From Aquiflexum lacus (lineage in GTDB: Bacteria > Bacteroidota > Bacteroidia > Cytophagales > Cyclobacteriaceae): a stretch of DNA of 64,000 nucleotides. Under the pieces are notes generated by a model. It made no database searches, was not told the origin of the DNA, and worked only from the letters and a program-made list of their open reading frames with translations. Below, piece by piece: positions 46,277 to 55,494 of this stretch. How positions within the stretch are numbered: the first letter of the stretch is position 1; every line of letters begins with the position of its first letter. Location of the stretch: NCBI RefSeq assembly GCF_015476655.1, contig NZ_JABFHF010000002.1, positions 1 through 64,000 on the forward strand, read 5' to 3'. The position numbers were made by a program, and so were the translations under genes.

Positions 46277-48075
46277 TGAATGACCAAAGACAAATTACTA
46301 TAATCATCGCCGTAATTCTGGTGGGGATAGTTCTATTGACAAAACTTTTTTTGATTCAAGTAGCTGATGATAGTTTTTTAAAAAGGGCAGAAAGGAATGC
46401 CATTCAACGTGTAGTAGACCATCCTTACAGAGGCTTAGTCTATGACAGAAAAGGAAAAATTCTTGTCTACAATAACCCTATTTTTGATCTCATGATAATT
46501 CCCCGGGAGTTTCAGGTAGGGGATACTACAAGATTTTGTGAGATTTTTCAGATAGAAAAAGAATACTTGGAAGAAACTTATGCTGCGGCAAGAATGTATT
46601 CCTCGGTCAAGCCATCACCTTTGATCAAGCAGATTTCAACCACTGATTTTGCACGGATTCAAGATTATCTGATTGATTATCCGGGTTTGTTTGTAATGAC
46701 AAGGTCAGTCAGGGCCTACCCACAGGCAAGTGGGGCCAATGCCCTGGGGTATATTGGTGAAATAAGTTCCGCTCAGATCGAGAGAGACAGTTCAGGATAT
46801 TATACACAGGGAGATTATGTGGGATTGAGTGGGATTGAAGGATTCTATGAAAAGGAATTGAGGGGTGTCAAAGGTGTCAAGTACAAAATGGTCAATGTAA
46901 GGGGCGTGGATAAAGGAGCATTTAAAAGTGGGGAATTTGACACTGCTTCTGTTGCGGGGAATAACCTGACTTCTACAATAGATCTGGATCTCCAGCTTTA
47001 TGGAGAACAGTTGATGGCAGGAAAAAGAGGTTCTGTAGTGGCCATTGAACCAAAAACAGGTGAAGTGCTTGCCATGATTTCAGCTCCTACTTATGATCCA
47101 AATATTCTGACCGGTGCCAAATTCGGATCCAATTACATGGTCTTGAACAGTGATGAAAGTAAACCTTTGTTTAATAGGCCGATTATGGCCATGTACCCTC
47201 CTGGGTCAATCTTTAAAATAGTACAATCACTTGTCGGACTTCAAATGGGGGTTTTGACCCCCAATACGACTTATAGCTGTAACAGGTCTTTGGTGGCATG
47301 TCATAACCACCCAAGTCCTGTGAATCTATTTGGAGCTATTAGGAATTCCTGTAATCCCTATTATCATCAAGCCTATCGCGCAATGATCAATAGGGAGGTT
47401 TCTTCAAACACCTTCAAAGATACTGAGGTAGGTTTGAATGAATGGAGAGAGTACGTTCTTAAATTTGGACTTGGTGGTACCTTGGGGATAGATCTTAGAA
47501 ATGAAAAAGGAGGTTCCATCCCATCGAGTTCGCTTTATGATAGAATATACGGAGAGGGAAGATGGAAATATTCCACCATCTATTCCCTTTCAATTGGCCA
47601 GGGAGAAATGTTGGTAACACCCTTGCAGATGGCAAACTTGGCAGCAATTTTCGCCAACAAAGGATTTTATTATTCTCCACATTTGATCAAGGCGGTGAAC
47701 GGTGATCCTACCCAAATACCTTTGGAATTTCAGGTCAAACATGAGGTTGGGGTTGATGCCCATCATTTTGATCTGGTGCAGGATGCCATGGCAGAGGCAA
47801 TATTTGGGACGGCTGCGAGAGCCGCTATCAAAGACATAACCATCGCAGGTAAAACTGGGACGGCCCAAAATCCACAAGGTGAAGATCACTCAGTTTTTAT
47901 AGCTTTTGCGCCTAAAGAAGATCCAAAAATTGCCATTGCGGTGTATGTAGAAAATGCAGGTTGGGGTGGTAGAGCTGCTGCCAGTACTGCCAGTTTGATG
48001 ATTGAAAAATATATCAGAGGGGAGATTACAAGACCTGATTTGGAAGAGTATGTGAAAGCCGGGAAATTTATGTAG
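46276..48075 (+). CDS. mrdA: Penicillin-binding protein 2 (peptidoglycan transpeptidase)
   Basis: PBP2 cross-links peptidoglycan during elongation with RodA. The 599-residue bitopic protein has an N-terminal membrane helix (about 8-28), the pedestal domain with RGLVYDRKGKILVYNNP, and the transpeptidase domain. Its active site shows S311 and K314 in PPGSIFK, S358 and N360 in NSCN, and the KTGTAQN motif near 532. It is shorter than Escherichia coli PBP2 but fits Bacteroidota members. It overlaps mreD by one base, and rodA follows after 3 bp. Confidence 0.96.
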   Translation: MNDQRQITIIIAVILVGIVLLTKLFLIQVADDSFLKRAERNAIQRVVDHPYRGLVYDRKGKILVYNNPIFDLMIIPREFQVGDTTRFCEIFQIEKEYLEETYAAARMYSSVKPSPLIKQISTTDFARIQDYLIDYPGLFVMTRSVRAYPQASGANALGYIGEISSAQIERDSSGYYTQGDYVGLSGIEGFYEKELRGVKGVKYKMVNVRGVDKGAFKSGEFDTASVAGNNLTSTIDLDLQLYGEQLMAGKRGSVVAIEPKTGEVLAMISAPTYDPNILTGAKFGSNYMVLNSDESKPLFNRPIMAMYPPGSIFKIVQSLVGLQMGVLTPNTTYSCNRSLVACHNHPSPVNLFGAIRNSCNPYYHQAYRAMINREVSSNTFKDTEVGLNEWREYVLKFGLGGTLGIDLRNEKGGSIPSSSLYDRIYGEGRWKYSTIYSLSIGQGEMLVTPLQMANLAAIFANKGFYYSPHLIKAVNGDPTQIPLEFQVKHEVGVDAHHFDLVQDAMAEAIFGTAARAAIKDITIAGKTGTAQNPQGEDHSVFIAFAPKEDPKIAIAVYVENAGWGGRAAASTASLMIEKYIRGEITRPDLEEYVKAGKFM

Positions 48076-48078
48076 ACT

Positions 48079-49353
48079 GTGAGGCAGGACGATTTATATA
48101 TCAATAAAATTGATTGGATTTCTATTTCCATTTATGCTACGCTGGTCATTATAGGCTGGTTTAATATTTATGCGGCTGTTTATGATGAGCAGGCAGCTAA
48201 AAGTATTTTTGATTTTTCTATCAATTCCGGGAAACAACTTGTTTGGATTGGAACGGCTATTCTCTTGATCATTGTGATCATGGTTGCAGATTACAGGCTA
48301 TTTGAAAACCTGGCTATTCCCCTTTATTTGATTTTTCTGTTTTTTCTGTTGATTACTCCTTTTTTTGGCAAAGAAATCAATGGTCAAAGAGCTTGGTTTG
48401 AGATCGGTGCATTTAGACTTCAACCGGCTGAATTTGCCAAATTTGCCACTGCACTTGCCCTTGCAAAATTTATGGAAAGACCGGCTTTTGATCTTTCTCA
48501 GATCAAATATCAAGGTCAGGCCATAGCTGTCATCATGCTTCCCGTAATCTTTATTATGTTACAACCCGATACTGGTACAGCGATGGTGTATTCTTCATTT
48601 TTTATCATGTTGTACAGGGAAGGCATGCCACAGTCCTATTATGCCTTGGCCCTTAGTTTTGTTACTATTTCATTATTGTCCTTAGCCATTGAAAACAACT
48701 TAAATCTAGCGATTGCGGTGGTAGCTGTCATTGCCATTATTTTTTTATTGGGAAAGAAAAAATTGTCAAGGGGGATCATTTTGGGAGTGATAGGCATTGT
48801 TGTTATAGCATATTCCTACAGTCTTGATTATGTAGTATCAAAGTTGCCCGAACATCAGCAAAACAGGATCATGGTGTTGTTCAATCCTGATATTGATCCT
48901 TTGGGCGTAGGATGGAATGTCACCCAATCGAAAATAGCCATCGGATCAGGGGGATTTGTAGGTAAAGGATATTTGGAGGGTACCCAGACCAAGTTTGATT
49001 TTGTTCCGGAGCAGCACACTGATTTCATTTTCTGTACGCTTGGGGAAGAATTTGGATGGATGGGCAGCTTGGTGGTGATCGTCTTGTTTTGTACTCTTTT
49101 AATCAGGTTGGTGATGCTGGCAGAAAGACAGAAAAACCGATTTTCAAGGATTTATGGATATTGTGTCGTTTCCATTTTGCTCTTTCATTTTGTCATCAAC
49201 ATTTCTATGACAATTGGCCTGTTCCCGGTAGTGGGGATTCCCTTGCCGTTTTTTAGTTATGGAGGATCTTCCCTTTGGTCATTTACCATTCTCTTGTTTA
49301 TTTTTATCAAGTTGGATTCTCACAGGATTCAGCAATTGAGCAGAATGGGATAA
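48079..49353 (+). CDS. rodA: Peptidoglycan polymerase RodA (SEDS family)
   Basis: RodA polymerises lipid II into glycan strands. The 424-residue protein has about ten hydrophobic helices and the SEDS motifs QPAEFAKFATALALAKFM, LQPDTGTAMVY, and the FVPEQHTDFIFCTLGEEFGWMG loop. It also has GIPLPFFSYGGSSLW near the C-terminus. The start is a GTG at 48079, just after the mrdA stop. It is the last gene of the mre operon and ends 22 bp before the convergent HD gene. Confidence 0.95.
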   Translation: MRQDDLYINKIDWISISIYATLVIIGWFNIYAAVYDEQAAKSIFDFSINSGKQLVWIGTAILLIIVIMVADYRLFENLAIPLYLIFLFFLLITPFFGKEINGQRAWFEIGAFRLQPAEFAKFATALALAKFMERPAFDLSQIKYQGQAIAVIMLPVIFIMLQPDTGTAMVYSSFFIMLYREGMPQSYYALALSFVTISLLSLAIENNLNLAIAVVAVIAIIFLLGKKKLSRGIILGVIGIVVIAYSYSLDYVVSKLPEHQQNRIMVLFNPDIDPLGVGWNVTQSKIAIGSGGFVGKGYLEGTQTKFDFVPEQHTDFIFCTLGEEFGWMGSLVVIVLFCTLLIRLVMLAERQKNRFSRIYGYCVVSILLFHFVINISMTIGLFPVVGIPLPFFSYGGSSLWSFTILLFIFIKLDSHRIQQLSRMG

Positions 49354-49374
49354 CTTTAACTTAGAGAAATATGA

Positions 49375-49956
49375 TCAAACGTGATTTTCATGGATCTTCT
49401 CTAACCAATACTGTTTTCTCGGATCCCTGTATCGTTTTGCAAAAGGGGTATGAAAATCGTGTTTAGTCAGAAATGAAATTTGAAGATTTTTCCAATCTTG
49501 ATCTGTTTTGATAACGTTAGTTGCCTTGAACTCCAAATATAATCTACTGCTTATTTCTGGATAGTCACCGCGTCCCAAGTAATCTAGATCAGAATCACAA
49601 ATAATTTTTTGAAGTTCTGTTTGGGGATTTTGTGGAATTTTGGTCGCTAGTATAAGACCTTTTACGATTTCAATGTGTTTAGGGTCCATATCCAGAGACG
49701 CCATAATGTTTGCCGCCATCTCTGCCCCCACTTCTTCATGATTGATATTTGTTTTTAAAAAACCCATGTCATGAACAATAGCTCCAATTCTGAGCAAAAA
49801 AGCATCATCCCCTTTTATCTTATTTCTTTTGATGTACTGATTGCAAACATTAAGTACATCTAAAACATGATCAAGATTATGATAAGTTAAATGTCTTGGA
49901 AGACCATTTTCCAATTTGGTCAAAACTATACGTCTAAGCTTCAGGTAACCTTTCAT
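49375..49956 (-). CDS. HD-domain phosphohydrolase-like protein
   Basis: The 193-residue protein has the HD metal ligands: H26 and H30 (YHNLDH), H62-D63 (VHD) and a further His at 73 (NHEE). A later DLDYLGR segment resembles the HD family in front of DUF5706 domains. Such domains hydrolyse nucleotides or cyclic dinucleotides. In many Bacteroidota this HD domain is fused to the DUF5706 membrane domain found here at 7721-8290. Its substrate is unknown. It converges on rodA. Confidence 0.85.
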   Translation of the reverse strand: MKGYLKLRRIVLTKLENGLPRHLTYHNLDHVLDVLNVCNQYIKRNKIKGDDAFLLRIGAIVHDMGFLKTNINHEEVGAEMAANIMASLDMDPKHIEIVKGLILATKIPQNPQTELQKIICDSDLDYLGRGDYPEISSRLYLEFKATNVIKTDQDWKNLQISFLTKHDFHTPFAKRYRDPRKQYWLEKIHENHV

Positions 49957-50227
49957 TTTTTAATATTTTTCATTCAAAAAGTTTAAATAAAGGATTATAC
50001 AGTATGTTTGGTACTAAAATATAAATTATAAACCAAATTGATATAAGAAACCATAAGCAAATAAAGGTTATCGGAAAATATTTTTGATTTTTGGGCAATA
50101 ATATGACATCTTCAACAAAGAAATACTGTTTATCATTAGTTACCAAACTGATATTACAGAAGTTTTTCCAATATATAAATTATATTAATATATAGTTAAT
50201 ATTCGGTTTATATTTATTCTTATGCTT

Positions 50228-51388
50228 TTAGTCTTTTTGGTCAAACTTTCTAAATACCAATTGCAGAAACTCAATGACAACGTCAGAGTTTTTGTCCCAT
50301 TTTAATTCCCCTACAAATCTATCATTGATGAGATTGATCGCTTCCACAAAACTTTCACAGGTGTCAATGGACTTGAGTGCATGCTTCATCAGGTCAGGGT
50401 TACCGTCGAAGAGTTCTTTGGTGAACATGAACCTTTGATTTAAACCAACGCTCTCAGAAAGTTCTTTTATCGTTCCTTTCATGATGGAATATTCCTCTGT
50501 TTCGAATTTTGCCCATGCCTGCAATGGATCTATCGCATTTGCTGTTGTAGCAACATTTCCTTGTTTGAAAGCGGCTATATTTTCTATATAAAGTTCATCC
50601 TCGTCATTCTCAAACTCATCATTCCTTTCAATATTATCATTCACGATGGGTTGACTTGATGTTTCTTTATCAAAAGTATTATCTACTTCGATTTCCTGCT
50701 TTGGGATTTCCTGAATTGGTTTTTCTTCTACAGCCTTTGTCTTTTCAGGTTTAATTTCTTCGATTTCATTATTCATAACTTCATCAAAATCAATAAACCG
50801 AACTTGTCCCATACTATTCAGCAGGATTCTGAAATCTTCCAAGCTATTTTTTTGATTGGAAAAATTGACCCTCAATGCTTCTTTATATGCCTGCTGAGAC
50901 TGTTCCAGACCTGCCTTGTCAATCAGGTTAAATACAAGGCTATTGTGCCATTTATAATACTTTTTGTTTTCTTTCAGAGACTGATTGACCTGATTATTTT
51001 GGACTTTCTCAAACTCATTGGAATAAAATGTCAATGGGTCTATTGCCAATGCTATGGAATCAATGACAGCCCGAATGATGAGCGGTTCGAAATATGATCG
51101 CTCAATCTTTATGGTCCGGGACAGTACATTCATAAAATCTTTCAGCGCTTCATGCACTGATTTGTCTCTATAATCAAAATAAGGACTGCTTTTAAGTTTT
51201 TCAAGTTCCAATTGCCATGCTTCAAAAATTGTTTTGATGATAAAAAAGTTGACTTGGGGACTTGGACTAAGGGTAATGATTTCGTGGCCTGTCATATACT
51301 TTTTTTGAGAAAAGTACTGGTCGCAGATCTGCTTGCTGAATTCCTTGGCGTAGTTTTCTACGTAATTGCTGTTTATCTTTACGGACAT
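50228..51388 (-). CDS. Hypothetical protein with two helical domains and an acidic linker
   Basis: The 386-residue cytosolic protein has a helical N-terminal domain (about 1-205), an acidic low-complexity linker of Glu, Asp, Asn and Pro (about 212-275), and a helical C-terminal domain (about 285-386). I recognise no enzymatic motif. The N-terminal domain has Asp/Tyr-rich helices (SPYFDYRDKSVHEALKDFM). It seems to be a conserved Bacteroidota hypothetical. I use the ATG at 51388; a longer frame runs to 51424 with no added similarity. It is divergent from the ferredoxin gene. Confidence 0.75.
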   Translation of the reverse strand: MSVKINSNYVENYAKEFSKQICDQYFSQKKYMTGHEIITLSPSPQVNFFIIKTIFEAWQLELEKLKSSPYFDYRDKSVHEALKDFMNVLSRTIKIERSYFEPLIIRAVIDSIALAIDPLTFYSNEFEKVQNNQVNQSLKENKKYYKWHNSLVFNLIDKAGLEQSQQAYKEALRVNFSNQKNSLEDFRILLNSMGQVRFIDFDEVMNNEIEEIKPEKTKAVEEKPIQEIPKQEIEVDNTFDKETSSQPIVNDNIERNDEFENDEDELYIENIAAFKQGNVATTANAIDPLQAWAKFETEEYSIMKGTIKELSESVGLNQRFMFTKELFDGNPDLMKHALKSIDTCESFVEAINLINDRFVGELKWDKNSDVVIEFLQLVFRKFDQKD

Positions 51389-51427
51389 ATTATGTGAAGG
51401 ACTTTTTAATCTAATTAAGCACAAACC

Positions 51428-51754
51428 ATGCTCAAAATTATTATCGAGAATTTAAATCATCGTGAGATCCAATCAAAGGATAATCTACGTAAAGTTATAG
51501 ATTTAATCCATGAAAACTATATTGATTGGATGCATGCTTGTGGAAAAAAAGGAAGGTGCACCACTTGCAAAATCATTGTAAAGGAAGGGATGGAAAACCT
51601 ATCCCCATTGACAGACCGTGAAGAATTTTTCAGGAAAAACAACAGGTTAAAGACTTTCGAAAGATTATCTTGCCAAGCAAATCTAATTAAAGGGGAAATT
51701 CGGGTGAAAGTGGCTGAGGAAAACAAATTTCCACATATGGATTATACTGATTGA
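51428..51754 (+). CDS. [2Fe-2S] ferredoxin
   Basis: The 108-residue protein has the plant-type 2Fe-2S pattern: C38, C44, C47 (CGKKGRCTTC) and C82 (LSCQ). It is soluble. It probably donates electrons to an unidentified partner. It starts 6 bp before the tdk gene's start region, so the two are likely cotranscribed. Confidence 0.9.
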   Translation: MLKIIIENLNHREIQSKDNLRKVIDLIHENYIDWMHACGKKGRCTTCKIIVKEGMENLSPLTDREEFFRKNNRLKTFERLSCQANLIKGEIRVKVAEENKFPHMDYTD

Positions 51755-51760
51755 AAAAGC

Positions 51761-52348
51761 ATGTTCATAGAACCTACAATAGGGAAATCAAAGCAATCGG
51801 ATAAAAAGGGACATATCGAGGTCATATGTGGCTCGATGTTTTCCGGTAAAACAGAAGAGTTGATCAGAAGGCTCAACAGGGCCTTAATTGCAAAGCAAAA
51901 AGTAGAGATATTCAAGCCTTCGATTGATAAAAGGTATCATGAGCTCGATGTGGTTTCGCACAATGAAAACGCGATTCGCTCCACTCCGGTACAGTTTGCG
52001 GATGATATCATACTTTTGGCGGGGAACTGTGATGTGGTTGGAATAGATGAAGTCCAGTTTTTCGATAACAGGATTATCAATGTAGCCAATGTGCTGGCCA
52101 ATTCCGGGAAAAGAGTCATCATGGCAGGTTTGGATATGGATTTTGAGGGAATACCTTTTGAACCGATGCCCCAATTACTGGCCATAGCCGAATATGTCAC
52201 CAAAGTCCATGCAATATGCATGACATGTGGAGATTTGGCATCCTACTCTTACAGATTAATGGAAGTAAAGGACAAAGTAGTTTTGGGAGAGAAAGAAAGT
52301 TACGAGGCTAGATGTAGAAAGTGCTTTTTTGAAGGCAAAAGTAAATAA
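51761..52348 (+). CDS. tdk: Thymidine kinase
   Basis: Thymidine kinase phosphorylates thymidine in the salvage pathway. The 195-residue protein has Walker A GSMFSGKT (24-31), the lasso and substrate loop with MAGLDMDFEGIPFEPM, and a zinc-binding pattern (CMTCGDLASYSYR and RCRKCF). The tetramer-forming type II TK fold is typical of bacteria. It overlaps the longest possible porZ frame, but the porZ ATG I use is 14 bp after its stop. Confidence 0.95.
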   Translation: MFIEPTIGKSKQSDKKGHIEVICGSMFSGKTEELIRRLNRALIAKQKVEIFKPSIDKRYHELDVVSHNENAIRSTPVQFADDIILLAGNCDVVGIDEVQFFDNRIINVANVLANSGKRVIMAGLDMDFEGIPFEPMPQLLAIAEYVTKVHAICMTCGDLASYSYRLMEVKDKVVLGEKESYEARCRKCFFEGKSK

Positions 52349-52361
52349 GGAGGAATATATT

Positions 52362-54611
52362 ATGAGGAAATTAGATGGCTTGTTTGCTAGAAGAATCCGC
52401 ATAACTTGTCTTAAAAATTGTCCTTCAGTAAAGTTTTTCTGGTTCCTCATTTTTCAGGTTTTGTTTGTTTTTTGCAGCCAAACAGTGATTGGACAATCCC
52501 AGATATCCGTGGGTAGTTGGCGGATCCATACTTCTTATTTGGAAGGAGGTTATCTGACAGGGAGCAACCAAACAGTTTTTTCCCAAGGAAAGTCTTCGCT
52601 TTTTTATTTTTCGGTAAATGATTTAGATCCGAAGCCTTTGACGGTAATAGATGGTCTTTACTCACAGTCATTTACTGCTTCTGCTTTCGATCCGGCATCA
52701 AAAAAATTGATAGTCGGATATCAAGATGGTACTGTTGACCTGGTGGGGGAAAAGAATGTTCAGCGCCTGACTTCTATCCGAGACAATCCCCTTATCTCAA
52801 ATAAAAATATTAAATCAGCCAAAACGCTAGGTAGGTTTGTGTATCTGACCGGTGATTTTGGAATTGCAGTAATCGACCCACAAAAAGCTGCTTTCGTTTC
52901 ATCCTTTATCAATATTGGACCAAATGGATCGGCTTTGGAAGTTCTGGATATTGATGAGGATTCCGAATCTTACTACTTAGCGACACCTCTAGGACTGATT
53001 ATCGGCGACAAGGATGAAAATCTAAATGATTTTAGGAATTGGCATCTACAAAATTTGAATTTGGTAATAGAAATCCGAAGACTCGCTGTTGCTGAAGAAG
53101 CTGTTTATTTGATCGGCTCGGACAATAAAATATATATTCTTGAACAAGGAAATTTATCCTGGATGATAGGTGCAGACAATGTTATCAGTCTGAAAAAATT
53201 TGAAGATCAATTATTTTTTTCAGACTCAAACGCTATCTATCAAGTGGATGAAGGCGGTTCTTTTTTGCAAGTCTATAATCAAGATTCAAGGGAGATTTTT
53301 GATTTTCATATTGTAGAAGATGATATCTATATCAGTCAAGTAGGTAAGGGCATATTTCACGTTTCTGCTAACATCCATATTGGCCCCAACGGACCTTCAT
53401 CTGCTGTCAATGGTTTTCATTGGGACAAAAATGGCACATGGGCACTTCCTGCAGGATTTCAGTTCAGTGGAGCTCCCATTACTTCAGTTGGCAATACTAG
53501 CTCGGTGCTGAAAGATGGTAATTGGTCTGAAGCCATTACTCCGGATCATGTTATTTCAAAAACCGTTTTTCGGGATTCCGATTATTTCGGAACCATAGGG
53601 AGTGGATTATGGAAAGGATCAGATGCGGGTTTACAAGAGATTGTTTTACCCGGATCTTCTCCTAACAAAAGTATTGGTGCTTTGGAAGTGCAGCATGAGA
53701 ACTTACTATGGATAGGTATTTTCAATGATTTTGGAGGCTTGTACAAGCTATCGGGAAATGGTGATATCAGCCAAGTTCAGGTTCAGGGCCTTCAATTTCC
53801 GCGTAAAATTATTGTGGACAGATCAGGTAACTTATGGATATTGCAGACGCCACCAAATGGTCAAAACAGGATCAGGGTTTTCAATGAAAGCACAGGTCTC
53901 AATAGGTTGTTGAGCAACTCCACCAATCAAGGAAATCTCCCAAATGCAGAAATCAGGGATATGGATATTGATTTGGAGGGAAATCTCTGGGTTGGGACAT
54001 CAACTGGTGTGTTTTACCTGCCTTTTGTTCAGTTTGTAAACTCCAGTAGTCCTATAAATGCTGTTTTTCCCATCTTTGACAACAGACAATTGTTAAGTGG
54101 AGTATCAATCACCTCTGTTTTAACTGCCCCAGATCAGACAAAGTGGTTTGGTACGGAAAGGGATGGGATATGGCAATTTTCTGAGCTTGGTGATAGAAGG
54201 CTTGGCCATTATACAGTAGACAATAGTCCCTTGACTTCGGCTTTAATCCAAAGTCTTACTTTAGACCCCATATCTGGTGAACTGTTGATTGTGCAGCCTA
54301 ATGCTGCTTTTTCCTTTAGGACAAATAGCATGGTCGCGTTTGAAAGTCTATCCCAATTGAAGATTTTTCCAAATCCGGTTAGACCTGATTTTTCAGGTGA
54401 TCTGAGCATAGAAGGATTGACTGATTTTTCCCAAATAAAAATAACAACCTCAGCGGGCAGGGTAGTTTATAGCGCGCAAGTACGTGGGGGAAAAGCTACT
54501 TGGAATATCATGGAAGGATTAGGAGGAAGGCCCGGACCGGGAGTTTATTTGGTGTATGTCATTGATGCATTAGGACAAGAGCGGGTATCAGGGAAATTTG
54601 TGGTTTTATGA
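52362..54611 (+). CDS. porZ: T9SS-associated beta-propeller protein PorZ
   Basis: PorZ is part of the Type IX secretion attachment complex that presents cargo and the lipopolysaccharide substrate for anchoring. The 749-residue protein has a signal peptide (about 25-45), a double beta-propeller (about 50-660) with the two-component-regulator-type blades (DIDLEGNLWVGTSTGVFYLPF), and a C-terminal domain (about 665-749). That domain has LKIFPNPVRPDFSGDLSIEG and ends GVYLVYVIDALGQERVSGKFVVL, the T9SS sorting pattern. PorZ keeps such a C-terminal domain. The start ATG at 52362 is preceded by GGAGG. It overlaps recO by 4 bp. Confidence 0.9.
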   Translation: MRKLDGLFARRIRITCLKNCPSVKFFWFLIFQVLFVFCSQTVIGQSQISVGSWRIHTSYLEGGYLTGSNQTVFSQGKSSLFYFSVNDLDPKPLTVIDGLYSQSFTASAFDPASKKLIVGYQDGTVDLVGEKNVQRLTSIRDNPLISNKNIKSAKTLGRFVYLTGDFGIAVIDPQKAAFVSSFINIGPNGSALEVLDIDEDSESYYLATPLGLIIGDKDENLNDFRNWHLQNLNLVIEIRRLAVAEEAVYLIGSDNKIYILEQGNLSWMIGADNVISLKKFEDQLFFSDSNAIYQVDEGGSFLQVYNQDSREIFDFHIVEDDIYISQVGKGIFHVSANIHIGPNGPSSAVNGFHWDKNGTWALPAGFQFSGAPITSVGNTSSVLKDGNWSEAITPDHVISKTVFRDSDYFGTIGSGLWKGSDAGLQEIVLPGSSPNKSIGALEVQHENLLWIGIFNDFGGLYKLSGNGDISQVQVQGLQFPRKIIVDRSGNLWILQTPPNGQNRIRVFNESTGLNRLLSNSTNQGNLPNAEIRDMDIDLEGNLWVGTSTGVFYLPFVQFVNSSSPINAVFPIFDNRQLLSGVSITSVLTAPDQTKWFGTERDGIWQFSELGDRRLGHYTVDNSPLTSALIQSLTLDPISGELLIVQPNAAFSFRTNSMVAFESLSQLKIFPNPVRPDFSGDLSIEGLTDFSQIKITTSAGRVVYSAQVRGGKATWNIMEGLGGRPGPGVYLVYVIDALGQERVSGKFVVL

Positions 54612-55300
54612 AGCTAATAAAAACCAAAGGGCTTGTCATTTCATTTTTGAAATACCGGGAGACTTCGATCATTGTCCGGATATTTACCAGAGATCTGGGC
54701 TTGAAATCATATATTGTCAATGGGGTCAGGTCAAAGGGGCCAAAAAGCAAAATGGCATTTTATCAGCCTTTGACCCAATTGGATTTGATAGTTTATGACA
54801 AAGAGGGTACAAGTTTAAACAGGATTTCAGAGGTGAAGCTCGCCAAAGCATACGAAAGAATACCTTTTGATTTTCAGAGGTCATCTATAGCCATGTTTAT
54901 GGGTGAGGTTTTGGGAAAATCGATCTATGAGGGTTATCAAAATGATGAATTTTATGACTTCATAGCATATTCTTTGGAATTGTTGGATGATGAATCAGTT
55001 GTTTTGGTACATTTTCCGCTTGTATTTTTGTGGGAAAGTTCAAAATTTCTTGGGTTTGCGCCCAATGATGCCATTTCATTTTTCAATGAACTGACGGATG
55101 AGTCCTACCATCCCGGACAGATGAAAGCGGAAATGGATTACTTGGATTTATTGATAGAAAAATCGTTTGCCTGTACCCAAAAAGTACATGCCATGCACAG
55201 AAAGAAGCTACTTGATCATTTTCTCATGTTCTACTCCAAACACTTGGAATCTTCATTTGAATGGAAGTCTGTCAAGGTGCTCAGGCAGTTGCTGGAATAA
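54608..55300 (+). CDS. recO: DNA repair protein RecO
   Basis: RecO anneals single-stranded DNA and helps load RecA, with RecR. The 230-residue protein has the N-terminal OB fold (KTKGLVISFLKYRETSIIVRIFTRDLGLKSYIVNGVRSKG), then a helical region. The four-cysteine zinc module of most RecO proteins is absent, which is common in Bacteroidota. It overlaps porZ by 4 bp (ATGA), so the two are cotranslated, although their roles are unrelated. Its partner recR is at 9653. Confidence 0.92.
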   Translation: MKLIKTKGLVISFLKYRETSIIVRIFTRDLGLKSYIVNGVRSKGPKSKMAFYQPLTQLDLIVYDKEGTSLNRISEVKLAKAYERIPFDFQRSSIAMFMGEVLGKSIYEGYQNDEFYDFIAYSLELLDDESVVLVHFPLVFLWESSKFLGFAPNDAISFFNELTDESYHPGQMKAEMDYLDLLIEKSFACTQKVHAMHRKKLLDHFLMFYSKHLESSFEWKSVKVLRQLLE

Positions 55301-55494
55301 AATATATTTCTTGGATGACCAAAAATTTGGTATTTACCTAATGAAAGGTTAATATTGCATCGTTATAGTATCCGAAAATCCGTTCCCCGTGGGTTTCAAC
55401 TATCCTGAATATCTTTTTAATTCAGTTCAGTAATACTCAATACAAATTCATTACTAATCTCACACATCTTATTAATTAATTTCATAAGCTTTTT

